A DNA stretch of 64,000 nucleotides from Methanoregula sp. Lineage in GTDB: Archaea; Halobacteriota; Methanomicrobia; Methanomicrobiales; Methanospirillaceae. Position numbers and translations under genes: made by a program. A model generated the notes under the pieces. It was not told the DNA's origin and searched no databases. It was given only the letters and a program-made list of their open reading frames with translations. Of the stretch, positions 36,762 through 45,445 are shown piece by piece (positions within the stretch are counted from its first letter, which is position 1; every line of letters begins with the position of its first letter). The stretch spans positions 1 to 64,000 of the forward strand of contig JAJRCF010000006.1 in the NCBI GenBank assembly GCA_028679075.1, read 5' to 3'.

Positions 36762-37436
36762 ATGCTCGGGATTATCGGAGGCACGAGCCTGCTCTTCTCA
36801 ACGCTCCCGAAACTGGAGAAACGGCAGGTTGCGACTCCTTTTGGCAGCGCCGAACTGCTCTGCGGTGACAACCTCGTCATGCTGATGCGCCACCAGCACG
36901 ACCGCCCCCCGCACCGGATCAATTTCCGGGCAAACCTTGCGGCCATGGCAATTGCCGGTGTCACGCATATCGTGGCGTTCGGGTCATCAGGCTCGCTCAA
37001 GCCAAAGATCGCGCCCGGCTCGCTCCTCATCCCGACCGATTACATCAGTGTGACCGACATTCCCTCCGTCCACGACCACGCGATCGAGCATGTCCGGCCG
37101 GAACTTTCGGAGGAACTGGCAAAAAAACTCGCAAAACTGGTGCCCGCGGCACGCTTCGGAGGCGTCTATGTCCAGACCCGGGGGCCGCGGATCGAGACGA
37201 TCGCGGAAGTGAAAGCGCTTGCGTGGATTGCGGATGTGGTGGGCATGACAGTGGCGTCCGAGGCGACCCTTGCATGCGAGCTTAAGATGGACTTTGCCGC
37301 GCTCTGCACGATCGAGAACTACGCGAACGGGCTCGGGGACGAGGTACTGACGTACGAGCATATCGTAAACGTTTCGCGGAAACACAAAGACCGGACGGAA
37401 GAGATTGTGAATACGATAATTTCGAACATGAGCTGA
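36762..37436 (+). CDS. MTAP/PNP-family nucleoside phosphorylase (5'-methylthioinosine phosphorylase-like)
   Basis: A 224-residue phosphorylase of the PNP/MTAP family, which cleaves purine nucleosides with phosphate. It opens MLGIIGGTSLLF. Substrate-site blocks are MRHQHDRPPHRINFRAN, AFGSSGSLKP, YVQTRGPRIET and VVGMTVASEATLACEL. In methanogens this group includes 5'-methylthioinosine phosphorylase, and the deaminase that would make its substrate is next door. Start: ATG 36762 with GGGGTGG upstream; GTG 36753 is possible. Confidence 0.88.
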   Translation: MLGIIGGTSLLFSTLPKLEKRQVATPFGSAELLCGDNLVMLMRHQHDRPPHRINFRANLAAMAIAGVTHIVAFGSSGSLKPKIAPGSLLIPTDYISVTDIPSVHDHAIEHVRPELSEELAKKLAKLVPAARFGGVYVQTRGPRIETIAEVKALAWIADVVGMTVASEATLACELKMDFAALCTIENYANGLGDEVLTYEHIVNVSRKHKDRTEEIVNTIISNMS

Positions 37437-37451
37437 GGAGGACGAACGATT

Positions 37452-38780
37452 ATGATGGTGGATTACGATACGAATGGGATCTTTGGCAGGAACCACTCCC
37501 TGATGATTACCAATGTTGTGGTGGACGGCCACACGGTCGATATTGTCATTGACGAGAAGGGCTTGATCTCTTCCATCGGTGAGAACGCGGGAAAAGAGTG
37601 GAAGGGCGACGAGGACTTCCTTATTGACGGGAACGGGGCACTCGCCCTCCCTGGCCTGGTCAACACCCACACCCACGCGGCGATGAGCCTGCTTAGGGGC
37701 TATGCCGACGACATGATCCTGCAGGACTGGCTCGCCCAGAAGATCTGGCCGCTCGAGGCGCACCTGACCCCGAAGGATGTGTACTGGGGGACAAAACTCG
37801 CCTGCCTCGAGATGATCCGGTCCGGCACAACCGCATTCAACGACATGTACTTCATGATGGACCAGGCAGCAAAGGCCGTGGACGAGGCCGGCATCCGGGC
37901 CGTGCTCTCGTACGGGTTCATCGACCTGTCCAGCGCAGAGAAGCGTGAAGCCGAGTGCAAAGCCACCGAGAAACTGGCGGCAGACATAAAGACTATGAAC
38001 AATCCCCGGATCAAATTCGCGGTCGGCCCCCACTCGCCCTACACGGTCTCCCCCGAAGGGCTGACGTGGTGCGCCGGGTTTGCGCAGGCGCAGAAGTGCG
38101 GGATCCATATTCACCTCTCCGAGACCGAGAAGGAAGTGACCGACTGCGTTGCGGCGCACGGCAAACGCCCGGCCGCCCACGTCGATGCCTGTGGCATCCT
38201 TACCCCGCAGACCGTCGCTGCCCATGGCTGCTGGCTGGACGATGCGGAGTGCAGTCTCCTTGGGAAACGGGGCGTGTCGGTCGCCCACACCCCGGCAAGC
38301 AACATGAAGCTCGCCACCAACCGGGCGATGCCGTACCCGGCACTCGTGGCTGCGGGAGCAAACGCATGCCTTGGGACCGATGGCTGCTCCTCCAACAATA
38401 ACCTCGACATGTTCGAGGAGATGAAGATCGCGGCCCTCCTCCAGAAGTTCTTCTGGAACAATCCCACGATCCTCCCGGCACCGGAAGCCCTTGCGATGGC
38501 AACGGCGAACGGGGCAAAGGCGCTCGGCCTTGCGACCGGGCGGCTCGTGGCCGGGACACCGGCCGACATCATCCTTGTCAGCAAACGGGATGCCTGCAAT
38601 GTCCCGCTCCACAACGCGGCCTCGAACATGGTCTATGCCTGCAATGGCTGTTCCGTTGAGACCACCATCTGCAACGGCCGGGTCCTGATGCTCGACAGCG
38701 GCATCCCGGACGAGGCGAATATCGTGAACGGGGCGGCAGAGGCAGCCTTCGGGCTCGTGGAACGGGCGAAGTCCGGATAA
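37452..38780 (+). CDS. dadD: 5'-deoxyadenosine / SAH / MTA deaminase
   Basis: Amidohydrolase that deaminates 5'-deoxyadenosine, S-adenosylhomocysteine and methylthioadenosine to inosine forms; in methanogens this recycles radical SAM and methyltransfer by-products. Metal ligands are visible: NTHTHAAMSLLRG (His-x-His), GIHIHLSETEKE, AAHGCWLD and CLGTDGCSSNNNLD (Asp). The 442 residues include a short N-terminal extension; MITN at codon 18 is an alternative start. The GAGGAGG ribosome site supports 37452. The gap to the phosphorylase gene is 15 bp, so one operon. Confidence 0.92.
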   Translation: MMVDYDTNGIFGRNHSLMITNVVVDGHTVDIVIDEKGLISSIGENAGKEWKGDEDFLIDGNGALALPGLVNTHTHAAMSLLRGYADDMILQDWLAQKIWPLEAHLTPKDVYWGTKLACLEMIRSGTTAFNDMYFMMDQAAKAVDEAGIRAVLSYGFIDLSSAEKREAECKATEKLAADIKTMNNPRIKFAVGPHSPYTVSPEGLTWCAGFAQAQKCGIHIHLSETEKEVTDCVAAHGKRPAAHVDACGILTPQTVAAHGCWLDDAECSLLGKRGVSVAHTPASNMKLATNRAMPYPALVAAGANACLGTDGCSSNNNLDMFEEMKIAALLQKFFWNNPTILPAPEALAMATANGAKALGLATGRLVAGTPADIILVSKRDACNVPLHNAASNMVYACNGCSVETTICNGRVLMLDSGIPDEANIVNGAAEAAFGLVERAKSG

Positions 38781-38783
38781 CCT

Positions 38784-40202
38784 ATGAAACCCCGTGCAGC
38801 ATCCCCGGCACTGTCCCGTGCAGCGTCGATCGCCTGCATCATCCTTTTTCTCATAGCGATTGTCCTTGTTGCAGGATGTACGGACCTGCCCGGTACACCG
38901 ACGGGCCCTTCGTCCCATCCGGTTCGTGACGGGAAACTTGCGGCTTACTTCTTTGATGTCGGCCAGGGCGATTCACAGCTGATCCTCTTTGAGAACAAGA
39001 CGATCCTGATCGATGCCGGGGAGGTGGATATGGGCGACCGCGTTGTCGCGGACCTGGAACGGCTGGGCGTGACCCGTATCGACCTCCTCGTTGCCACGCA
39101 CCCGCACTCGGACCACATCGGGGGGATGCAGAAGGTGCTGGACGCCTTCCCGGTCGGGCAGGTGCTGGACTCAGGCATGCCCTCCTCGTCTTCGATCTAC
39201 GAAAAGTTCCTGACCGAGATCGACAAAAAAGAGATCCCGTACATGGTGGCAAAACAGGGCCAGACTATCGACATCGATCCGGCCCTGCGCATCCTTGTCC
39301 TTTCGCCAGCGGAAAAGCGGCTGAACGACGACCCGAACCAGAACTCGGTGGTCCTGCGGGTCTCGTACGGCACCGTGAATATCCTCTACACGGGGGACCT
39401 TGGAGGCGAGACGGAGGCGGCACTTGCCAGGACCGGGTACCCGACCGATGCACAGGTCCTCAAGGTCGGCCACCATGGCAGCACGTTCTCGACCACATCA
39501 GCGTTCCTCTCCCGCGTGCACCCCGGTATCGCGATCATCAGCGTTGCCGGGGACAATCCCTACGGCCATCCTCACGACCAGACGCTCGATCGGCTTGCGA
39601 GCGCCATGGCAACGGTATACCGGACCGACCGGGACGGGACGATCCTTGTCCGGAGCGACGGGACAACCTATTCGGTGACAACGGAAAAGGGCGGGTCGGG
39701 AATCTGGGACGTGACGACGACAGCGGTGCCGGTCCTCACTACTCCCGCGACAACTGTAACCGTTGCCCCGCTCCAGAATATCTCCCTTAACCTGACCGAT
39801 CTCGTGTCGGCGATCCCCTCCAACCTCACGATACCGGCCACGCTCCCCCCCGTCCAGATCGGTAATGCCTCGTCCGTGTACATCAGCGCAACACAGTCCG
39901 ATGCACCCGGGGATGACCGCGAGAACCTGAACGGCGAATGGGTCCGGATCGCAAACCGGGGGGACGGCCCGGTGCTCATTGCCGGCTGGACGCTCTCCGA
40001 CAGTACCGGTTCTTCCGCATTCACCTTCCCTGCTGTTCTCCTCATGCCGTCCACGTCCGTGACGGTCTTTTCCGGCAGTGGAACGATGAACGATACCGCG
40101 CTCTTCATGGGACGGTCCGCACCGCTCTTTGGTAACAGCGGGGATGCAGCCATCCTGCGGGACGGCTCGGGTGCAGTGATCGACCGAACCGGGCAGGAGT
40201 GA
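38784..40202 (+). CDS. ComEC-like metallo-beta-lactamase lipoprotein with lamin-tail domain
   Basis: A 472-residue exported protein. A signal segment ends at the lipobox VLVAGC. A ComEC/Rec2-type metallo-beta-lactamase domain follows (about 50-290): FFDVGQGDSQLIL, ATHPHSDHIGG (zinc-binding H-x-H-x-D-H), LYTGDLGGETE and VGHHGSTFSTT. After a Thr/Val/Pro linker comes a lamin-tail-like beta domain (about 365-470: NLNGEWVRIANRGDGPVLI, GWTLSDSTG). It is probably an extracellular nuclease or phosphodiesterase tethered to the membrane. It begins 3 bp after the deaminase stop and is followed by DUF3006, a usual companion. Confidence 0.88.
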   Translation: MKPRAASPALSRAASIACIILFLIAIVLVAGCTDLPGTPTGPSSHPVRDGKLAAYFFDVGQGDSQLILFENKTILIDAGEVDMGDRVVADLERLGVTRIDLLVATHPHSDHIGGMQKVLDAFPVGQVLDSGMPSSSSIYEKFLTEIDKKEIPYMVAKQGQTIDIDPALRILVLSPAEKRLNDDPNQNSVVLRVSYGTVNILYTGDLGGETEAALARTGYPTDAQVLKVGHHGSTFSTTSAFLSRVHPGIAIISVAGDNPYGHPHDQTLDRLASAMATVYRTDRDGTILVRSDGTTYSVTTEKGGSGIWDVTTTAVPVLTTPATTVTVAPLQNISLNLTDLVSAIPSNLTIPATLPPVQIGNASSVYISATQSDAPGDDRENLNGEWVRIANRGDGPVLIAGWTLSDSTGSSAFTFPAVLLMPSTSVTVFSGSGTMNDTALFMGRSAPLFGNSGDAAILRDGSGAVIDRTGQE

Positions 40203-40206
40203 TCGC

Positions 40207-40425
40207 ATGAGAGCCACGATCGATCGGATCGATGAAGGGATCGCGGTCATGATCCCCCGCGAGGGCGACGCCCGTCCGTTCCGCCTCCCGATCTCCCTCC
40301 TGCCCCCCGGCTGCCACGAGGGTGATCTTGTCACGGTCACGATTGAGCGGGATGAGACCGCAACAGCCGAAGCAAAGGAACGGGTCGCCGGGCTCATCGG
40401 GAGGCTGGAAAAAAAGGGCCGGTAG
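40207..40425 (+). CDS. DUF3006 protein
   Basis: A 72-residue small beta-rich protein of the DUF3006 family (MRATIDRIDEGIAVMIPREG, LPPGCHEGDLVTVTIERD). It commonly lies beside ComEC-like metallo-beta-lactamase genes, as here (4-bp gap). The function is unknown. Its basic helical tail ends GLIGRLEKKGR. Confidence 0.85.
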   Translation: MRATIDRIDEGIAVMIPREGDARPFRLPISLLPPGCHEGDLVTVTIERDETATAEAKERVAGLIGRLEKKGR

Positions 40426-40497
40426 CGCCTGCCCTGCAGTCCCGGCCGGATAAAAGGGCGACACTATTTTACCTTGTTGCGATCAAATGGCGATACT

Positions 40498-40704
40498 ATG
40501 ACCCATCACGAAGCATTTGAGCACCACGATCATCCTGCGCCTACGGAAACCTCGAAGACCTGCCGTCTCTGCTCAACCCCCTACTCGCCGGAGAACAATC
40601 CTTCCTTCCTCGGGATCTGCAACACGTGCGGGTATAAGATCCTGATCGTGCTCCTGATCATCATGATCTCGACGTCCTATATCGCGTGGTTCGGTGTGTT
40701 GTAA
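40498..40704 (+). CDS. Small membrane protein with zinc ribbon
   Basis: A 68-residue protein. The N-terminus is His-rich (MTHHEAFEHHDHP). Then comes a four-cysteine zinc ribbon (CRLCSTPYSPENN, ICNTCGYKI) and one C-terminal membrane helix (ILIVLLIIMISTSYIAW). The family is not recognised. Start chosen at ATG 40498; the upstream ATG at 40474 adds eight residues. Confidence 0.7.
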   Translation: MTHHEAFEHHDHPAPTETSKTCRLCSTPYSPENNPSFLGICNTCGYKILIVLLIIMISTSYIAWFGVL

Positions 40705-40737
40705 TTTTTTTTAATTTTTGCCTGATGAGGAAGATCA

Positions 40738-41307
40738 ATGAAGATTGCCTTTGTGATCTACGACAACCTTACCCTGCTGGATTTTGCCGGTGCATACGAC
40801 CCGCTGACCCGTCTCAAGTCAATGGGTTTTATCCCGGATCTCACGTACGATATCTGCGCCCGCAAGGAATGTACCCGGTCATCTGAAGGCGCTGAACTGA
40901 TTGCGGACCGGGTGGGATGCGCCCTCTCCTCATACGATTACGTGATCATCCCCGGTGGCGATGGGATCAAAGACCTGATGAAGGATGAGGAGTTCCTGCG
41001 CTGGATCTCCGTTGCATCAGAAAAGACAACTGTTGCTGCGGTCTGCGGGGGCTCGCTCCTGCTTGGCGCTGCCGGCCTGTTGCGTTCCCGGAAGGCAACA
41101 ACGCACCCCCAGCTGATGAATGTCCTGAAACACTTCGCGGGGGAAGTATCGTCCGACCGGATCGCTGACGAAGGGAATATTATCACAGCCGGCGGGGTGA
41201 CCGCGGCCATCGATCTCGGCCTGTACCTCTGCGAAAAAATTGCCGGGAAGGATGCGAGAGAAAAGATCCAGGTGCAGATGGATTACCATTGTTACCGGAC
41301 CGTCTGA
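40738..41307 (+). CDS. DJ-1/PfpI family protein
   Basis: A 189-residue protein with the DJ-1/PfpI-type Rossmann-like fold and nucleophile elbow AAVCGGSLLLGAAGLL (Cys). It opens KIAFVIYDNLTLLDFAGAYDPL, as in the isonitrile hydratase/AraC-amidase branch. His in KATTHPQ is the usual second residue. Roles in the family include glyoxalase, chaperone and hydratase activity; none can be chosen here. GAGGAAG upstream is a fair ribosome site. Confidence 0.85.
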   Translation: MKIAFVIYDNLTLLDFAGAYDPLTRLKSMGFIPDLTYDICARKECTRSSEGAELIADRVGCALSSYDYVIIPGGDGIKDLMKDEEFLRWISVASEKTTVAAVCGGSLLLGAAGLLRSRKATTHPQLMNVLKHFAGEVSSDRIADEGNIITAGGVTAAIDLGLYLCEKIAGKDAREKIQVQMDYHCYRTV

Positions 41308-41406
41308 GCAGGAATGGTCTGGTCCCTGTTTTTTTACCCGTGATGTCACGTGTGGCCCAACCATTATGTACCTGTTCTGCCCCACTACCCCATATGGTGA
41401 ACATGC

Positions 41407-41691
41407 ATGTCTGACATGATCCTGCCCGTTGCCCTCGCCCTCTTTGAGTACGTGAACGTACTGGTGGCCCTGTTTGCAGTCGCCCTTGCCATAAAATGGC
41501 AGAAGACCGAATTTTTCGCAGGCCTCATCTTTCTCCTGCTCTATACGATCATCGATGCGATCGAACTCTCCCTTTCGGCGATCTTCGATGTGAACATAAT
41601 CAATGCATCGCAGTTCGGTTTTATCCTCCTCGCGCTCTCCGGGTTCATCGTGGGGATGCGCCCTGCAGAGCCCATCAAGAAAACAGCGTGA
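41407..41691 (+). CDS. Small membrane protein
   Basis: A 94-residue protein with three hydrophobic segments (about 5-27, 35-58 and 67-83) and a short basic tail. The family is not recognised. Its codon use and isolated position with TATA-like sequence upstream support a real gene. Confidence 0.7.
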   Translation: MSDMILPVALALFEYVNVLVALFAVALAIKWQKTEFFAGLIFLLLYTIIDAIELSLSAIFDVNIINASQFGFILLALSGFIVGMRPAEPIKKTA

Positions 41692-41869
41692 AGATCTGAT
41701 GATCCTTTTTTAGGTACTCCCCCGGATAGTGACGTTTTCATGCGCTGTTTCATCTCGTGAAAACAAAAATACTGAAAATCCGGAAGGCGAGGCGCATATT
41801 TTTATCAAAACATATTACTAATTTTATTATCAGTATAGAACAAAGATAGATCAGGAGCGTTGGGATATT

Positions 41870-43114
41870 TTGCAGAATAAAAAAAACCTCGGGCATCCGG
41901 TAACGATTGTGCTGTGTCTCCTCCTGTTCCCCGTGCTGGTCCAGGGAGTTGCCGCGGAATCGTCTTGTACATTTATCAGAATGTGGGGATCGTATGAGGG
42001 AGGACCCAGCACTACCTCCAATGGTGTTGCTGCTGATGCTTCCGACAAGGTCTACGTAACCGACACGGGCAACAACAGGATCCTGGTCTTCTCCTCAGAC
42101 GGGTCAATACTATCCAGATGGAATCTCAACTGGACCGAACCCGAAAAGTTGGATGTTGCCTCTCCTTATGGTATCGCCGTTGATTCATCCCACAATGTGT
42201 ATATTACCGACCGCGAGAACAACACGGTCCAGAAGTACACACCATGGGGTCTCACAACCATATGGGGGAGCGAGGGGACCGGTGACGGGCAGTTTTCCCA
42301 TCCCACCGGTGTCGCTGTTGATTCATCCGCTAATGTGTACGTAGCTGACACGGGCAACAACAGGATCCAGAAATTCCATTCAACCGGAACATATCTCATG
42401 CAATGGGGATCGTATGGAACCCCCGACGGGTCGTTCAATGCACCGATGGATGTAACCGTTGATTCATCCGGCCACGTCTATGTTGCTGATACCGGTAACA
42501 AACGGATACAAAAATTCAGCCCGGACGGAACGTTTCTCGTAAAATGGGGTACTTCAGGAACCGGCGAGGGGCAGTTCTCGACCCCCACCGGTATCGCTGT
42601 TGATTCCAAAGGCAATGTCTACGTTGCCGATCTCACCTCCAGGGTCCAGGAGTTTAACCCTGCCGGGGAATTTTTAACAACCTGCGATACCGGCGCGACC
42701 ACTAACGATGTTGCCGTAGATCCGTCTGGCACGATATACGCCCTATTGCAGTCCGGGCCTCACTGGAAGATCGGGAAATACGGGACCCGCGATTCAGCTT
42801 CCCTGGCGGCTTCCACACCGGGAGTGCACACCACATTTTCAGTTTTTGTAGAACAGACAACACCCCGGGTTACACCAACAACCAGTCTTATGACCGCACC
42901 ACCCACATCCCCGGCGACAATTGCAACTCCCACCATGACACCCACCACCAGGGTGACAATTGTATCTCCCACTCTCACACCAACCATGGATTCTGATACG
43001 AAGATCGCAGAGCCCGGGGAACAACCTGCAGAAAACGAAAGGATACTTGAGGAGCAGGGGAACATCCTGGACCAGATAACTGCATTTTTAGGAAAACTGT
43101 TAGGCCGGAAATAA
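41870..43114 (+). CDS. Secreted NHL-repeat beta-propeller protein
   Basis: A 414-residue exported protein. A signal peptide (VTIVLCLLLFPVLVQGVAAES) is followed by about six NHL repeats of the type GVAVDSSGNVYVADTGNNRIQKF (residues 40-300), which build a six-bladed propeller. A Thr/Pro-rich stalk (about 325-375) and a charged helical C-terminus follow. No membrane anchor is obvious. Probably a surface binding protein. Start is TTG at 41870 with GGAG 13 bp upstream; this start is uncertain. It ends close to the 132-bp tandem repeat. Confidence 0.85.
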   Translation: MQNKKNLGHPVTIVLCLLLFPVLVQGVAAESSCTFIRMWGSYEGGPSTTSNGVAADASDKVYVTDTGNNRILVFSSDGSILSRWNLNWTEPEKLDVASPYGIAVDSSHNVYITDRENNTVQKYTPWGLTTIWGSEGTGDGQFSHPTGVAVDSSANVYVADTGNNRIQKFHSTGTYLMQWGSYGTPDGSFNAPMDVTVDSSGHVYVADTGNKRIQKFSPDGTFLVKWGTSGTGEGQFSTPTGIAVDSKGNVYVADLTSRVQEFNPAGEFLTTCDTGATTNDVAVDPSGTIYALLQSGPHWKIGKYGTRDSASLAASTPGVHTTFSVFVEQTTPRVTPTTSLMTAPPTSPATIATPTMTPTTRVTIVSPTLTPTMDSDTKIAEPGEQPAENERILEEQGNILDQITAFLGKLLGRK

Positions 43115-43149
43115 TTTTTTTATTTTCCCTCAACGGTGGGGAAAAAGGG

Positions 43150-43413
43150 TTACGCGGTCAGGACCTTGTCTTCTTCTTCGAAATCCGAAAGGCCATCAGG
43201 CCTTGAGGAGGAGAAGAAGTGCGAAGCACTTCTTCGAACACCCTTCAGCCCGGGAAAAGTACAGGAATGGAGAAAAAAGGGTTATGCGGTCTCGACCTTG
43301 TCCGCCTCTTCGAGGTCCGAAAGGCCATCAGGCCTTGAGGATGAGAAGAAGTGCGAAGCACTTCTTCGAATTCCCTTCAGCCCGCAAAAAGTACAGGAAA
43401 GTAGAAAAAAGAG
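43150..43413. repeat. Two 132-bp tandem copies of the 3' end of the acyl-CoA synthetase gene
   Basis: Units 43150-43281 and 43282-43413 repeat at exactly 132 bp. The genuine gene end begins at 43414 with the same sequence. On the minus strand each copy carries the last codons of the synthetase gene (reading LEEADKVLTA and close variants, then a stop), followed by the palindrome GAAGAAGTGC/GCACTTCTTC. The copies differ at scattered sites. Plus-strand ORFs through them are artefacts. Confidence 0.9.
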
Positions 43414-45114
43414 TTATGCGGTCAGGACCTTGTCCGCCTCTTCGAGGCCGAGCACCTTGATCGACTCGTCACGCATCTTGTACTTCTGGATCTTGCCCGA
43501 GATATTGATCGGGAAGTCCTGGACGAACATGACGTACCGCGGGATCTTGTAGTGGGCGATCTTCCCCTTGCAGAAATCCTTGACGTCCTGCTCGGTCATG
43601 GCTTGGCCAGGCTTCATCTTCACCCATGCGCAGAGCTCTTCGCCGTACTTGATGTCCGGGACACCTACCACGTACACATCAGAGATCTTTTCGTGGTGGT
43701 GGAGGTACTCTTCGATCTCGCGTGGGTAGATGTTCTCCCCGCCGCGGATCACCATGTCCTTTAACCGGCCCACGATCTTGAAGTAGCCCTCCTCGTCCAT
43801 GGTGCCGAGATCTCCCGTGTGGTTCCAGTGGTCCTTGTCAAGCGTTGCGTGCGTGGCCGCGGGATTGTTGTAATAACATTTCATGACGCAGTAGCCGCGG
43901 GCGCAGATCTCCCCGATCTCACCGGTCGGCACGATCTTGCCGGTGTTGGGGTCGATGATCTTGAGTTCGGTATGCGGGAACGCCCTCCCGATCGTGCTCA
44001 CCCTGCGGTCGACCGGGTCATCGGTCGTTGTCATGGTGACGCCGGGGCTCGTCTCGGTCTGGCCGTACACGATCACGATCTCGCTCATGTGCATCTTGGT
44101 ATTGACTTCCTTCATCACTTCGATGGGGCAGGGTGAGCCGGCCATGATGCCGGTCCGGAGGGAGCGGAGGTCGTACCTGGCAAAGTTCGGGTGGGTGAGC
44201 TCGGCAATAAACATGGTCGGGACACCATGCAGGGCCGTGCAGTGCTCCTTCTCAACGGTCTTCAAGACCTCCTCGGCATCGAAGGCCGGGGCGGGCAGGA
44301 CCATCGTGGAGCCGTGGGTGACGCAGGCAAGGTTCGAGAGGACCATGCCGAAGCAGTGGTAGAAGGGAACGGGGATACAGAGCCGGTCCTTTTCGGTAAA
44401 TTTCATCCCTTCGCCAATAATGAAACCGTTGTTGAGGACATTGTGGTGCGTTAAGACAACACCTTTCGGGAACCCGGTGGTGCCGCTCGTGTACTGGATA
44501 TTGATCGGGTCGTCAAACGAGAGTCCCTCTCCCCGCTCCGCGACCTCGTCCATGTTGATCTCCTCGGCCTTTTTCAAAAAGTCGCCCCAGGTGTACATGC
44601 CGTTGTACGGGACGTCTCCAAGGAAGATGACGTTCTTGAGATACGGGAATTTCTCGCTGGAGACTTTCCCGGGCTTGCATTCATAGGCCTCGGGGCAGGC
44701 CTCGTAGAACATCCCCACGTAATCCGAGGTCTTGAACCGGCCCTGTACGATCAGGGTCGAGATCTCGGCCTGCTTGAGCACGTACTCGAGCTCGTAGGTG
44801 CGGTACGCCGGGTTGATGTTCACCATGATGGCGCCGATCTTGGAGGTGGCGAACTGGACAACGACCCACTCGGCATAGTTCATCGCCCAGATGCCTACAC
44901 GGTTGCCCTTCTCCACGCCAAGGCCCATCAGGGCCCGGGCAACGATGTTCACCTGCTCGGCGAATTCCCGGTATGTCCAACGGATATCCTGGTGCACCGA
45001 GACGACCGCCTCGGTATCCGGGTATTTCTTTGCAATACTGTCGACCATCTCGCTGATGGTCATGCCCAGCAGGGGCACACCTGACGTCCCGCAAATATAA
45101 CTGCCCTCAATCAT
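43414..45114 (-). CDS. AMP-dependent acyl-CoA synthetase
   Basis: A 566-residue adenylate-forming ligase that activates a carboxylic acid with ATP and CoA. Motifs are the P-loop-like IQYTSGTTGFPKGVV, IVYGQTETSPG, the hinge region YFKIVGRLKDMVIRGGENIYPREIE and the C-terminal catalytic lysine in NISGKIQKYKMR. It resembles medium/long-chain fatty acyl-CoA synthetases, but the substrate is not readable; archaea have few fatty acids, so aromatic or short-chain acids are possible. The start at 45114 is fixed by a TATA box 22 bp upstream. Confidence 0.9.
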   Translation of the reverse strand: MIEGSYICGTSGVPLLGMTISEMVDSIAKKYPDTEAVVSVHQDIRWTYREFAEQVNIVARALMGLGVEKGNRVGIWAMNYAEWVVVQFATSKIGAIMVNINPAYRTYELEYVLKQAEISTLIVQGRFKTSDYVGMFYEACPEAYECKPGKVSSEKFPYLKNVIFLGDVPYNGMYTWGDFLKKAEEINMDEVAERGEGLSFDDPINIQYTSGTTGFPKGVVLTHHNVLNNGFIIGEGMKFTEKDRLCIPVPFYHCFGMVLSNLACVTHGSTMVLPAPAFDAEEVLKTVEKEHCTALHGVPTMFIAELTHPNFARYDLRSLRTGIMAGSPCPIEVMKEVNTKMHMSEIVIVYGQTETSPGVTMTTTDDPVDRRVSTIGRAFPHTELKIIDPNTGKIVPTGEIGEICARGYCVMKCYYNNPAATHATLDKDHWNHTGDLGTMDEEGYFKIVGRLKDMVIRGGENIYPREIEEYLHHHEKISDVYVVGVPDIKYGEELCAWVKMKPGQAMTEQDVKDFCKGKIAHYKIPRYVMFVQDFPINISGKIQKYKMRDESIKVLGLEEADKVLTA

Positions 45115-45135
45115 TGCACCAGTACTAAGAATCGA

Positions 45136-45146
45136 GATTTTATATG
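45136..45146 (-). promoter_or_regulatory. TATA box of the acyl-CoA synthetase gene
   Basis: CATATAAAATC on the minus strand, ending 22 bp before the ATG at 45114. The spacing predicts an almost leaderless mRNA. Confidence 0.6.
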
Positions 45147-45213
45147 CGTGATGATTTGTCCGGAATGTGGTGCACCTGCGCCCTGACCCATGTACAAGAG
45201 CAAAACTCTTAAG

Positions 45214-45219
45214 TTTATA
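45214..45219 (+). promoter_or_regulatory. TATA box of tRNA-Trp
   Basis: TTTATA about 50 bp upstream of the mature tRNA 5' end, within an A/T-rich block. This allows a short 5' leader for RNase P. Confidence 0.5.
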
Positions 45220-45269
45220 CACTGCGATTTTATTGAGTCAGCACGGGAATACCGTCCCTGCTGGTGTAA

Positions 45270-45438
45270 GGGGTTGTGGCCTAGCCCGGTATGGCGACGG
45301 GCTCCAGCGGTCTTTGCGTTCTTTGTGCTCGCAGATGATGAACAATGGGTCTACTGACGTAATGGATGATGACCCGTTGGAGCACTGATGCATGTCGGAG
45401 AGACCCGTCGATCGTGAGTTCAAATCTCACCAACCCCA
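45270..45438 (+). tRNA. tRNA-Trp (anticodon CCA) with a 95-nt intron
   Basis: The acceptor GGGGTTG pairs with CAACCCC. The anticodon stem ACGGG/CCCGT encloses CTCCAG-A, giving anticodon CCA. The T arm is GTGAG-TTCAAAT-CTCAC. The intron (45308-45402) lies between positions 37 and 38, the usual archaeal site. The mature tRNA is 74 nt with discriminator A; CCA is not encoded. The intron carries a box C/D guide RNA that targets this same precursor. Confidence 0.95.
45308..45402 (+). ncRNA. Box C/D 2'-O-methylation guide RNA inside the tRNA-Trp intron
   Basis: The intron has box C ATGATGA (45335-45341), D' CTGA (45354-45357), C' ATGATGA (45366-45372) and D CTGA (45385-45388). The guide before D (TGGAGC) pairs with GCTCCA of the anticodon loop and, by the five-nucleotide rule, selects C34. 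The guide before D' (GGGTCT) pairs with AGACCC across the 3' splice junction and selects position 39. This matches the known archaeal tRNA-Trp system, except that residue 39 here is C. Confidence 0.93.
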
Positions 45439-45445
45439 CGTTTTC

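Noticed and set aside
43136..43552. 138-residue plus-strand ORF with an internal repeat
   Set aside because: The apparent protein repeat is produced by the 132-bp DNA repeat (a multiple of three) read on the wrong strand; the true content is the synthetase gene end on the minus strand.
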